NCBI GenBank assembly: GCA_017437755.1
Contig: JAFRXI010000019.1
Span: 1 to 64,000 of the forward strand
Length of the DNA stretch: 64,000 nucleotides
Direction: 5' to 3'
From: Bacteroidales bacterium
Lineage (GTDB): Bacteria; Bacteroidota; Bacteroidia; Bacteroidales; UBA932
Shown here: in pieces, positions 17,741-26,786 of the stretch
How positions within the stretch are numbered: the first letter of the stretch is position 1
Layout of the letters: every line of letters starts with the position of its first letter
Notes under the pieces: generated by a model
Databases searched by the model: none
Told to the model about the DNA's origin: nothing
The model's input: only the letters and a program-made list of their open reading frames with translations
Program-made: the position numbers and the translations under genes

Positions 17741-19405
17741 ATGAAAAGATACATATTCATAATCTTTGCGGGCCTGCTCCTTGCCGCCTCATGCGGCAAG
17801 GAGCCCGTCCCGTCCAACGGGAATGGCCAGGTAAAACCCGCCTCCGGAACCATTTCAGGTTCAGTCGTGGGCAATGACGGCAAAGCCCTCGCCGGGGTGA
17901 TTGTCTCCGACGGACTGAACTGCGTGAAAACCTCTTCCGACGGCACCTTCAGCCTTAACTCGGACCTTGAGAATACGGACTATGTTTACGTCTCCACACC
18001 CAAGGACTATTCGGCCCCGGTGGAGAACGGAATCGCCGTGTTCTGGAAGTTCCTAAAGGACCTTCCCAAGGGCTCCGACGGCAAGTACAGGGACGTGAAG
18101 TTCACCCTGAACAAAAACCCCAATCCGGAGAGGTTCGTCATACTTTTCTACGGCGACCCACAGCCCCGCTCCAGCGGCGCCGGATATGACAAACTGGCCT
18201 ACCATGCCCTGGATTGCTGCAACGACATGTACAAGGACATGAAGGAATACGTTGACGCACAAGGTGGCGTGAAGGTTTACGGCATAGGGCTAGGGGACAT
18301 AGTACACCGTGCAATGGACCTGATTCCCCGCTACAAAAACGGCATGGAATCGGCCGGAGTGGTCACTTACAGTGTCCTTGGAAACCATGACCACGATCCC
18401 GAGAACACGGTCGGTGACAGGGATGCGGCGCGTACCTTTGAGTCTCATCTCGGCCCGGTTAACTACTCGTTCGACCTGGGTGATTTCCATATCATCTGCC
18501 TGGACGACATGATCGTGACCCAGTTCAATTCCGACGGCACCATTTCCGACGAGTGCGCAACCGGCCTCACCGACGAGATCTGGCAGTGGTTCCAGAACGA
18601 CCTCGCCCTGGTGCCCACCACCACCCCGCTGATGATCTGCGCCCATTCGCCCATGTTCCGCCGTTCTGGAGGGAAGGAAACCTCCGGAAAGCACCTTGCC
18701 GACGTGCGCCAGCTGGTTTCACGGTATCCCAAGGTCCACCATTGGGCCGGGCATCACCACTCCACTTTCAATTATGCCGGAGACCCGGTGATAGAGAGCC
18801 ATACAGTAACTCGCGTGACGGGTGAACTTTGGACCAACGAGTACATCGGAAGCAACGGAACACCAAGGGGTTACATTCCTTTCCAGTACGACCATGGCGA
18901 GTACAGCTGGAAGTTCAAGCCCATTATCTACCAGACCGGTTCCTTCACCGGAACCAACGGCGGCGGAGGCAAGCAGCCTTCCTACGAGTATCGCGACTGG
19001 GATTATGACGCTTCCGGAAAGGCAGTCCTCAAGTCAACGGGAAAAGTCCTTGACGACAGCTACCAGATGCAGGCTTTCGCCCCCGGTACCTACGGCGACG
19101 ACTACCTCTACGTGAACATCTTCCTCTGGGACGAACAGTGGTCAACCCCCAAGTTTACCAGCAGCGCAACCTTCCAGACCATGAAGAGGGTCACGGACAA
19201 GAAATACATGTATGCCTACAACACCCGGGAAATCAGGGAGTTCTACAATACATACAATACGGTTCTTGCAGCTGCGGATTACAGTTTCTCAACCGACAAT
19301 ACGGATTCCATGTTCCGTGTGTTCGTGGCCGACCTCCATGGCAGCGGCACGGTGAGCGTAAACGACCGTTTTGGAAACACATACAATTATAGCATTTCAT
19401 GGTAA
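17741..19405 (+). CDS. Calcineurin-like phosphoesterase lipoprotein 1
   Basis: The 554-residue lipoprotein (signal LLAASC) has an N-terminal carboxypeptidase-regulatory-like/MetallophosN domain at about 30-110, the metallophosphoesterase core at about 120-370 and a MetallophosC-like end. All five metal-site motifs are present: GDPQP, GLGDIV, LGNHDHD, CAHSPM and AGHHHS. It should hydrolyse phosphomono- or diesters at the cell surface or in the periplasm. I start at ATG 17741, which yields the lipobox. It is the first of three related enzymes in this locus, with 17 bases to the upstream gene and an overlap with the next start. The substrate is unknown. Confidence 0.88.
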   Translation: MKRYIFIIFAGLLLAASCGKEPVPSNGNGQVKPASGTISGSVVGNDGKALAGVIVSDGLNCVKTSSDGTFSLNSDLENTDYVYVSTPKDYSAPVENGIAVFWKFLKDLPKGSDGKYRDVKFTLNKNPNPERFVILFYGDPQPRSSGAGYDKLAYHALDCCNDMYKDMKEYVDAQGGVKVYGIGLGDIVHRAMDLIPRYKNGMESAGVVTYSVLGNHDHDPENTVGDRDAARTFESHLGPVNYSFDLGDFHIICLDDMIVTQFNSDGTISDECATGLTDEIWQWFQNDLALVPTTTPLMICAHSPMFRRSGGKETSGKHLADVRQLVSRYPKVHHWAGHHHSTFNYAGDPVIESHTVTRVTGELWTNEYIGSNGTPRGYIPFQYDHGEYSWKFKPIIYQTGSFTGTNGGGGKQPSYEYRDWDYDASGKAVLKSTGKVLDDSYQMQAFAPGTYGDDYLYVNIFLWDEQWSTPKFTSSATFQTMKRVTDKKYMYAYNTREIREFYNTYNTVLAAADYSFSTDNTDSMFRVFVADLHGSGTVSVNDRFGNTYNYSISW

Positions 19406-22251
19406 TGAAAAGACTATCAGTTATTTTGCTTCTGCTAGCCACAGTGGCGGGGATTCCCGGTCGAGCCGGGAATGACGGAATCGGTACGGTAAAGGACTTG
19501 CAGGATTTCATAGCGGCATGCAACGCCGGAGGTGACATCTCCGCGTGGTGCAATGCGGATACCGTGGTTGTCATCACAGCCGACCTGGACCTTTCCAAGG
19601 TCAAGAAGATGGAGCAGATAGCCCTCTTCTCCGGCCGCCTGGACGGTCAGGGACACCGCATCACCGGCTGGAAGACCGACCACGGCCTCTTCCATGAAAT
19701 CCAGTACGGCGGTATAGTCAAGGGGATCATCATAGACAAGACCTGCTCCATGTAGGTCTCCAGCAAGACCACGGATTTCGCACTGGGTTTTATTGCCGAC
19801 ATAAACAACGGGCAGATAGAGAATTGCGAGAACCACGCCCCCATCACCCATAAGTCGGGCTATACCTCCAATGCCGTATACATCGGCGGTATAGCCGGGC
19901 AGAACGGCTACGTGGTCCTGTCCTGCACCAACACCGGAGACATCACCTCCGACGTCAACGGAGAGCAGAGGGCCGACCTTCCCGCGGGCGTGGGAGGCAT
20001 CTTCGGGGGACCGTCCAAGAAGGTCCTGGTGGGAGCAACCGCCGCCCGATGCACCAACACCGGAAACATCTACATCAATAGTTGCATAAACGCCGTCTAT
20101 GCCGGCGGCATCGGAGGGAACTCTGCCGCCTGTACAATTAAATACAGCATCAACAGGGGCTCTGTAAAGGCCGAAAGCCGTCTTTCCGACGAGGGAGTCA
20201 ACAAGACCACCAGCCGCGTGGGAGGCATAGTGGGCCAATCCAAGAGTGACATCCTCACCTGTGACAATTTCGGGGATGTAACATCCCTTGGCACAGGCGG
20301 TTCCAATACCGGAGGCATAGTTGGCATGCCCCATGCCGCAATGGTGATTGCCGACTGCATGAACTTTGGCGCGGTGACCTCCAAGGGCGAGCTTCCCTCG
20401 CAGACCGGAGGCATAGCCGGAGTGGCCGGACGTCCAGTACACTTTGTGGGATGTGTCAATTACGGAGCTGTCACCTTCGACGGAATCAGCTCGCGCTCAA
20501 GGAGTTGCGTCGGAGGCATCGTGGGTTCGACCTATGTCACCAAGGACGCCGCGTCCGGTGCCTATATCCGCCACTGCTTCAACCACGGCCTGGTCAAGGC
20601 ATCGAACGGTGGAAACAAGTACGACGCCACCAACAACAACTGCATCCATGCAGGCGGCATAGTGGGATACTTCGGCTGCAGGAACGACATCCGCGGCCAG
20701 GTTACCGACAACGGCAACGACGGTCCCGTCTCCTGCCCTTCCGGGCGCAGGGGCGAAATAGCCGCATGGTCCGATGTCAAGCCCGCCGGAAGCTGGCCTG
20801 ACGACATCGCAGTAAAGGCGGCAAAGCCCGCACCCGGGGCCCCCACCATCACAGGTGTGGTGAAAACCCCTGAAGGACAGCCTCTTAAAGGTATACCCGT
20901 CACAGACGGCGTGCAGGTTACGACTACCGCAGCCGACGGCTCTTACTCCCTTGTAAGCGACCTCTCCAAGGTGAAATTCGTATCGCTGAGTCTTCCTACC
21001 AACGTACGGATTCCCTCCAGGAGCAGTCTCCCGCAGTTTTTCAAGAGGATCGAGAGATATTCCGACGCTGTAAGGGCCGACTTCACCCTGGAAACCAGGC
21101 CCCCTTACGAAGACTACACCGTGATAATGATCGCCGATCCGCAGGTCCGTCCTTACGGCGTGGACAATTCCATGGAGACATGGGTGAGGGACGTTGCTCC
21201 CGACGCCGAAGCCTTCAGGGCCTCCTGCACCGGCGACGTCTTTTCCATAAACCTCGGCGACCTGGTGTACAATTACATGTATGCCTGGGATGATTACCTT
21301 GACGGCGCCGCCCAGGTCAAATGCCCCACTTTCAATGTTATAGGCAATCACGACTACGACCAGGCCAACCTCTTTGAGACCGCCTTCGGCAATGTCCATT
21401 ACGAGAGCTACGTGGGTCCGGACCATTTCTCCTTCGACCTTGGAAAGATCCACTACGTGGTGATCAACACCATTCTCTACGACAGGAAGAACGCCCGGCA
21501 GAGTTACCACTACGGTCTTGACGACGACACCATGACCTGGCTGGAGAACGACCTCGCGCTGGTGCCCAGGGACAGGATAATCGTAACCTGCTCGCATTCC
21601 TCTCCGTTCAAGCATCCGGGGACCAGCCCCAACGGCTCCCACGGCGTGTATAACCTCAACTACTCCAAGTACTTGAAGCTCCTGTCTTCATACAAGGAGG
21701 TTTATGCATGGAACGGCCATTACCACAAGAATTTCTACTATAACTATGCAGGTAAGAATGTACGGCACGGAGCTTCCAACATCCAGGACATCAGCGTAGC
21801 CCGCTGTACCGGAGCCCTGAGGCTGAACAAATACTTCAGCGCCCACGGCGAGCCGCAGGGCTACATGGTGATGGAGGTCCGCGGGAACGACATCTCATGG
21901 TACTACAAGCCTGTGGGAAGGGACGGCTCCTGGCAGATGAAGGCCTATCCCCCTTCCAGGACCGGCGACGGAACCGTCCTTGCCAACATCTGGAACTGGT
22001 CTGAGGGCTGGAGTACACCTGAGTGGTACGAAGGCGGGACCAGGGTGGCCGCAATGGAAGAGACCACCATGATCGACCCTGATTACCAGATTATTTATGA
22101 CGGCGTGACCAACAAGACCACCCGCAAGTACTGCACCCCTGCCGAGGCCCGTATGTGGAAGGTGACACCCACTCCCGGCGCGACCGGCGGAGAAATAAGG
22201 GTAACCGACATGTTCGGCAAGACTTACACCCAGACCATATCATGGCAATAA
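19405..22251 (+). pseudogene. GLUG-phosphoesterase fusion interrupted by in-frame TAG
   Basis: Read through, this frame encodes about 948 residues: a signal peptide, a GLUG beta-helix section to about residue 450, a MetallophosN-like domain and a calcineurin-like core with IADPQV, LGDLVYN, GNHDYD, CSHSSP and NGHYHK. A single TAG at 19753-19755 splits it after 116 codons; the frame stays open on both sides and the repeat pattern continues across it. CAG to TAG is the simplest change. TAG ends other genes here, so it is a normal stop. The second ATG (19405, overlapping the upstream TAA) is preferred over 19399. Unlike its relatives it has no lipobox. A 21-base palindrome encodes residues 17-23. 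If not a sequencing error it is a recent pseudogene, or the C-terminal part is separately started. Confidence 0.8.
19453..19473. repeat. Palindrome inside a signal-peptide region
   Basis: ATTCCCGG-TCGAG-CCGGGAAT is a perfect 8-base inverted repeat with a 5-base loop. It encodes exactly I-P-G-R-A-G-N in the interrupted phosphoesterase, just after the hydrophobic signal segment where the two relatives have a lipobox cysteine. It resembles a mobile REP-like palindrome that landed in frame. Confidence 0.6.
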
Positions 22252-22271
22252 CCAAAACATCCATACATATT

Positions 22272-22403
22272 ATGACCAACGACAGAATGACAGATGCCCT
22301 GCGGTATGTCCGGCCTGCAGTACGCATCCGCGACCTGAACCTTGAAACAAGCTTCATGTCGCCCCAACTTCCGGACTACACTGAAATAGAGGAGGAATGG
22401 TAA
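22272..22403 (+). CDS. Tiny Y-P/acidic-W protein upstream of surface lipoprotein (copy A)
   Basis: This frame encodes 43 residues with no signal peptide. It has the core LRYVRPAVRIRDL and ends in EIEEEW. The last codons GAG-GAG-GAA-TGG form a strong Shine-Dalgarno tract, and the TAA overlaps the ATG of the next gene at 22403 (TAATG), so its translation should be coupled to the lipoprotein. Three other frames in the window share the same layout and residues (26656, 37492, 60041). I know no named family for it, though similar short hypothetical proteins occur near fimbrillin genes in Bacteroidales. It could be a leader peptide, a small regulator or a chaperone-like partner. Confidence 0.65.
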   Translation: MTNDRMTDALRYVRPAVRIRDLNLETSFMSPQLPDYTEIEEEW

Positions 22404-25393
22404 TGAAAAAGATCCTGACCCTTTGCCTCGGAGCAGCGGTGCTGCTCGCGGGCTGCGCCAAGGAGATCGACTCTCCCAAGGCCACCATCGGAAAGACGGT
22501 CATTACCGTCTCCACCCCCCAGACCAAGACATCGTTCGGTGAACTGGACGGAACCAAGCGCCCTGTGTATTGGGCAAGCGGCGACAAGATTGCCGTAAAC
22601 GGAGTCACTTCGGCAGCTGTTCCCGCCGAAGCCGTTGGCACCGCATCAGCCGAGTTCACCTTTGAAGGTGTCCTTGAGACCCCTTACAAGATCGTCTATC
22701 CCTCAACCATTTGGAAAGACGCTTCCACCATCACCCTCCCCGCAGTGGCGACCAGCGGAGTGGTTCCCCTCATAGGATACAGCGCCGACAATGCCAACGC
22801 CGACCTCACCGCGGGTACCGCCGTTGTGAAGATCTCCGTGAAGGCCGCGGCCGCCACTCCGGCCGCAGCTCCCGACACCGACCCGCTGAGCTACATCCAG
22901 ATTTCAGCCGACAACCGCCTCAGCGGCGACTTCTCGGTTGATTTCGAGAGCGGCGCACTCACCCCTGCAGCTAGCCCCGCCGACAAAGACAAATCCGTTA
23001 CTGTCAGCACAAGTGTCACCCTTGGCGACACTCCCGTGGAGTACTACATCCCCGTTCCTGCAGGAACCTATTCCTTCACGGTGAAGATTGCCGACAAGGC
23101 AGGCCACTTCATGGAAAAGACCACCACCTCGGCAAAGACCCTGGTGGCAGGCCAGATTTCGGCCTTCCCCGTGATCGAGTTTGTCCCGACCGGCACCCAG
23201 ATCGACGCGGAAATCCATAATGCAGCCGAGCTCATCGCCTTTGCAAAGGATTGGAATTCAGAGAAATGGCCTGTGAGCGCCATTGCCAAGGTGGTTGAGG
23301 ACATTGTCTTTGACGAGACCTCCTCGGCCGAGTTCAACGCCACCGGCGGTATCGGAAACATCATCAGTGACGACAATACCAACTACTTCAACGGCGACTT
23401 CGACGGCGGAGACCACACCATCTCCGGCCTTGCTGCCAGTGTTCCGCTGTTCGCCTACACCGGCAGCGCAGGAATAGTCCACAACGTCAAGATAGCCCAA
23501 TCCACCACCCTTACCGTTCCTGCAGGGGCAAATGGCCAGTTCGGCATGATTGTGGGACGCCACAAGGGTGCTCTCAAGAATTGCGAGAGCGCAGGTAAAC
23601 TTGTGATCCAGAACATCGACGCGGAAGATACCCAGTACTATGGAGGCCTGGTTGGACGCAGCGTGGGCGGTTCTATAGAGAACTGCAGCATGACGGGTGA
23701 GGTCAGCTATACGGGAGATGCCACTGCAAATTCCGGCTTTACCGCTTATATCGGCGGCTTGACCGGGACGGTGGAAAGCGGCGCTTCCGTAAAGACATCC
23801 AAGTTCGGCGGAAAAATCTTTATCGGAGACCCGTCAAGTTCAGAAGCCGGGCCTAATATGGCCGGAAAATACTTGAACATAGGAGGAATATCAGGCAGCA
23901 TCCACTCAGAAGCAAAGTCTGAAATCAGTGGTTGCGAGACTTTGGAAGGAGCAACCATTAAACTTCAGGGCGTCATGAAGTCAAGGATCGGAGGTATTGT
24001 GGGCTATGCAAATGATGCTGACTCAAAGGTTTCGGATTGCGTGAACCGGGCTCCGCTATCCTTTGCTTCCAGTGGTGCGCGTGCTGATACCACACCTATT
24101 AGCATCGGTGGAATTGTGGGAGACAGCGTTTCCGACATTACCGGCTGCACCAACTACGGAAGTATTTCGTCCTTGTGCAACAGTACCACAGTCGGCCTCG
24201 GAGGAATCGTTTCCACGGCATTCTGCAATGTCAAGGACTGCATCAATGAAGAGACTGGGACCATCACCCGTACCTGCCAGACTGCAGGTACGCAGTCCAA
24301 CCGCTACAACGCCTTTGGAGGAATAGTAGCTCAACTTAAAAATGAATCAGGATCCATGCTAGTCGAGAACTGCGAGAACAAGGCTGCCATCACCCACAAC
24401 CTCCCCGGAACGCAGGCATTGACCTCACAGTGCCTCGGCGGTATTGTCGGCAAGAATGACTATTCAGGATCCCTGATAGTCAAGGGCTGCAAGAACAGCG
24501 GCAAGTTATATGCGGAAGACAAGACCAATAAGACCAAGTTCTACCTTACCGCAATCGGAGGCATCCTAGGATGTTGCAAAGGTCAAGTAACCATAGAGGA
24601 CAGTCATAACACTGCTGAAATCAACTGCTCATACACAAAGGGAGGCACAAATAACCGTAATTCACATGTTGGAGGAATAGCTGGTATTATCGCCAAGTTT
24701 GACGCTCCAAATAATCCACAGGTGAATGGGGAATCTACTCCAAGCGGTATAACTAACCCTGTAGGAATTGCCGGGATTAGTATTACGGGATGTTCAAGTA
24801 CAGGATTGATCCACAATCAGAACTACAACAACACACTAACTATGGTTGGTGGTCCTGTGGGAGGAGGAATTGTCGGCACCGTAATCGGTACCGATGACAG
24901 CAAGGCCAAGATTTCCGACTGCACCGCTTCACCAAGCCCAATGGTAGAACTAAGAGGATACCTGGGCGGCATTGCCGGTTATATCCAAGACGTAAACATG
25001 ACTAACTGTATCATGGACGGCAACTCCACCACATCCAATCCCAACTCCACATATCTGGCCGGCCTGGCCGCATGGGTGATAGCATCATCCATCGAGAAAT
25101 GCACCGTAAAGGGAAGCACCCTGGCTGGTCCCAAGAATGTGGCAGGCTTCGTGGGAATACTTGATGCCACTTCCTCAATCATCGGTTGCAAGGCCGAGGG
25201 CGTTACGCTTACTTCCGGTACGCATGACGCAGCCCTTGACGCAGCCGTATTCGTATCCAATGCCGAGGCTGGAGCAAAGATTACAGACTGCGGCGCTTCC
25301 GGAACTCTTGATGGTGACGCTATCTCTATGGATTCCAGATTCATCACCACTGATGCCGGTGCTGTCGTAAGCGGTACGTACATTATCGAATAA
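22403..25393 (+). CDS. Fimbrillin-like/GLUG giant surface lipoprotein A
   Basis: The 996-residue lipoprotein (VLLAGCAKE) begins with a fimbrillin-like domain at about residues 20-260 (KTSFGELDG, VYWASGDKIAVNGV, YKIVYPSTIW). About 680 residues of GLUG-type repeats follow, each with a conserved Cys after a short I-x-x or V-x-x stretch. The end (GTLDGDAIS...ITTDAGAVVSGTY) is shared with the paralogue at 26787. ATG 22403 is chosen over 22397 because of the spacing to GGAGGAATGG. It is probably a surface adhesin or glycan-binding scaffold; no catalytic motif is seen. Codon use becomes noticeably more AT-rich around 23850-24850. Confidence 0.8.
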   Translation: MKKILTLCLGAAVLLAGCAKEIDSPKATIGKTVITVSTPQTKTSFGELDGTKRPVYWASGDKIAVNGVTSAAVPAEAVGTASAEFTFEGVLETPYKIVYPSTIWKDASTITLPAVATSGVVPLIGYSADNANADLTAGTAVVKISVKAAAATPAAAPDTDPLSYIQISADNRLSGDFSVDFESGALTPAASPADKDKSVTVSTSVTLGDTPVEYYIPVPAGTYSFTVKIADKAGHFMEKTTTSAKTLVAGQISAFPVIEFVPTGTQIDAEIHNAAELIAFAKDWNSEKWPVSAIAKVVEDIVFDETSSAEFNATGGIGNIISDDNTNYFNGDFDGGDHTISGLAASVPLFAYTGSAGIVHNVKIAQSTTLTVPAGANGQFGMIVGRHKGALKNCESAGKLVIQNIDAEDTQYYGGLVGRSVGGSIENCSMTGEVSYTGDATANSGFTAYIGGLTGTVESGASVKTSKFGGKIFIGDPSSSEAGPNMAGKYLNIGGISGSIHSEAKSEISGCETLEGATIKLQGVMKSRIGGIVGYANDADSKVSDCVNRAPLSFASSGARADTTPISIGGIVGDSVSDITGCTNYGSISSLCNSTTVGLGGIVSTAFCNVKDCINEETGTITRTCQTAGTQSNRYNAFGGIVAQLKNESGSMLVENCENKAAITHNLPGTQALTSQCLGGIVGKNDYSGSLIVKGCKNSGKLYAEDKTNKTKFYLTAIGGILGCCKGQVTIEDSHNTAEINCSYTKGGTNNRNSHVGGIAGIIAKFDAPNNPQVNGESTPSGITNPVGIAGISITGCSSTGLIHNQNYNNTLTMVGGPVGGGIVGTVIGTDDSKAKISDCTASPSPMVELRGYLGGIAGYIQDVNMTNCIMDGNSTTSNPNSTYLAGLAAWVIASSIEKCTVKGSTLAGPKNVAGFVGILDATSSIIGCKAEGVTLTSGTHDAALDAAVFVSNAEAGAKITDCGASGTLDGDAISMDSRFITTDAGAVVSGTYIIE

Positions 25394-25436
25394 CCCTTGC
25401 CCTTTGCACAATCGGGCGAGTTTTAACGTCTTTTCG

Positions 25437-25470
25437 GTCCCGTCCGTGACAGCAGTGTCACGGACGGGAC
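25437..25470. terminator. Perfect 15-base-pair hairpin
   Basis: GTCCCGTCCGTGACA and its exact complement at 25456-25470 enclose a 4-base GCAG loop, 44 bases after the lipoprotein stop. There is no T-run directly after it, so it may be a terminator, a transcript-stabilising hairpin or a REP-like element. GATTC/GAATC and a second GGTCCCG follow at once. Confidence 0.55.
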
Positions 25471-25525
25471 TGATTCGTTTGAGAATCGGTCCCGCTCATG
25501 CAAACCGCCGCTGCCCGCAGGGTTT

Positions 25526-25556
25526 TTTGGAGAAATCTGGGGAAATGCCTACCTTG
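25526..25556 (+). promoter_or_regulatory. Possible promoter of msrA fusion
   Basis: TTTG at 25526-25529 is followed after 20 bases by TACCTTG, one base short of TAnnTTTG. The ATG at 25561 lies almost at the predicted transcript start, so the message may be nearly leaderless. Confidence 0.4.
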
Positions 25557-25560
25557 CGGC

Positions 25561-26505
25561 ATGGCTGAAAGAATCATTTATTTTGCCGGAGGATGCTTCT
25601 GGGGGGTGGAGCATTTCTTCCAGGGCGTGGACGGTGTCCTGGAGACTACCCCCGGTTACGCAAACGGCAACATTGGAAGGGCGCCTTCCTACGAAGAAGT
25701 TTACACCGACCGGACCGGCTTTGCGGAGACCGTCCGCATAAAGTACAATCCCGCCCGGATCGGCCTCCCGGACCTCGTGGACCTGTATTTCACCATAATC
25801 GATCCTCTTTCCCAGAACAAACAGGGCCCCGACGAAGGCACCCGCTACCGCACCGGGATATACTATACCAACCAGGAGGACGCCGATGCGATAATCCCTC
25901 GATACAACCTTGAAAGTACCCGGCTTGGCGCCCCGCTCAAAGTGGAGCTCATGCCCCTTAGGGATTTTTACCCCGCTGAAGAGCGCCACAGCCACTATCT
26001 TGACAAAAATCCCGGAGGATACTGCCATATCCCCCTCCTCACATTCCGCTATCTGCGCCTGTATCAAGACATTAAGAATCTGCTTGGAGACGAGCCGGAC
26101 CTTGTGGCAAGGATGGCGGAGGCCGCCTCGATGATTGGAAAAAGGATGAAGTTCTTCTGGACCGGGTTCTACCGCGTGGACGGGGACTCCCTTGTCCTTG
26201 GGCCGTTTTGCGGAGACGAAGCCTGCCTGAGGATAGGCTACGGCCGCGGAGTCTGCGGTACGGCATGGAAAGAAAGGAGGACGGTCATAGTCCCGGACGT
26301 GGAGCGCTTCCCGGGGCATATCGCATGCAGCAGCCTGTCACGCTCGGAAATCGTCGTGCCCGTATTCACCGCCGGACACGACGTGGTCGCCGTACTTGAC
26401 ATTGACTCCACGGAAACAGACACATTCTCCCCGGTGGACGCCCTGTGGCTTGACAGAATCGCCCGGATCGTCTTCGGGGTGGAAACTGGGGATATAGCCT
26501 TTTGA
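25561..26505 (+). CDS. msrA: MsrA fused to GAF-type free methionine-R-sulfoxide reductase
   Basis: The 314-residue protein joins two methionine repair activities. Residues 1-155 are peptide methionine-S-sulfoxide reductase: the catalytic GGCFWG is at residues 9-14, with YANG and EERHSHYLDKNP further on. Residues about 170-310 form a GAF domain of the free Met-R-sulfoxide reductase type, with cysteines in GRGVCGTAW and HIACSS and the hallmark SEIVVPVF. I start at ATG 25561 because the longer frame adds only unrelated residues. There is no signal peptide, so it acts in the cytoplasm. It lies between two paralogous giant lipoproteins and appears to be its own transcription unit. Confidence 0.9.
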   Translation: MAERIIYFAGGCFWGVEHFFQGVDGVLETTPGYANGNIGRAPSYEEVYTDRTGFAETVRIKYNPARIGLPDLVDLYFTIIDPLSQNKQGPDEGTRYRTGIYYTNQEDADAIIPRYNLESTRLGAPLKVELMPLRDFYPAEERHSHYLDKNPGGYCHIPLLTFRYLRLYQDIKNLLGDEPDLVARMAEAASMIGKRMKFFWTGFYRVDGDSLVLGPFCGDEACLRIGYGRGVCGTAWKERRTVIVPDVERFPGHIACSSLSRSEIVVPVFTAGHDVVAVLDIDSTETDTFSPVDALWLDRIARIVFGVETGDIAF

Positions 26506-26613
26506 TTGCATTTTATCAAGGTTTTCTTTCCGTGAGAACGGGAGCGCCCCCTATACCTTTGAGACTCAACACGAAAGTCGCGTCAGGGGTGTTCACTTTT
26601 TCGAGATTATTAC

Positions 26614-26621
26614 TAACTTTG
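26614..26621 (+). promoter_or_regulatory. -7 promoter box
   Basis: TAACTTTG is an exact TAnnTTTG match 35 bases before the tiny gene at 26656. No clear TTTG lies at the expected distance upstream. It would drive the tiny gene and the giant lipoprotein at 26787. Confidence 0.55.
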
Positions 26622-26655
26622 TAAAACTTACCTATTGATATAAATTATTACGAAA

Positions 26656-26769
26656 ATGCAACTGAAGTATTTCCCTCCGCTGACGGAGATTGTAACTTTC
26701 CAGATGGAAAGAAGTTTGTGCGATTCCCTTCCTGAAGTCAAGGAAGAAAACCTTGAATGGGACGACTGA
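26656..26769 (+). CDS. Tiny Y-P/acidic-W protein (copy B)
   Basis: This 37-residue frame shares the pattern of the other three tiny proteins: YFPPLTEIVTF, a stretch with SLCDS, then an acidic tail ending EENLEWDD. It lies between a good -7 box and the giant lipoprotein gene, ending 17 bases before that gene's MKK start. The window's other copies overlap the downstream start, so coupling here is looser. The frame is short, so the evidence is the shared motif and position rather than length. Confidence 0.55.
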   Translation: MQLKYFPPLTEIVTFQMERSLCDSLPEVKEENLEWDD

Positions 26770-26786
26770 CCTTAAACACTTTTGCC

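Noticed and set aside
20497-21642. Long minus-strand frame of 381 codons
   Set aside because: It lies wholly within the phosphoesterase coding frame and has no recognisable domain; high GC content produces many such antisense frames.
19399-22251. Genome-wide recoding of TAG
   Set aside because: TAG ends several complete genes here, such as those at 5165, 33027 and 41789, so it is an ordinary stop.
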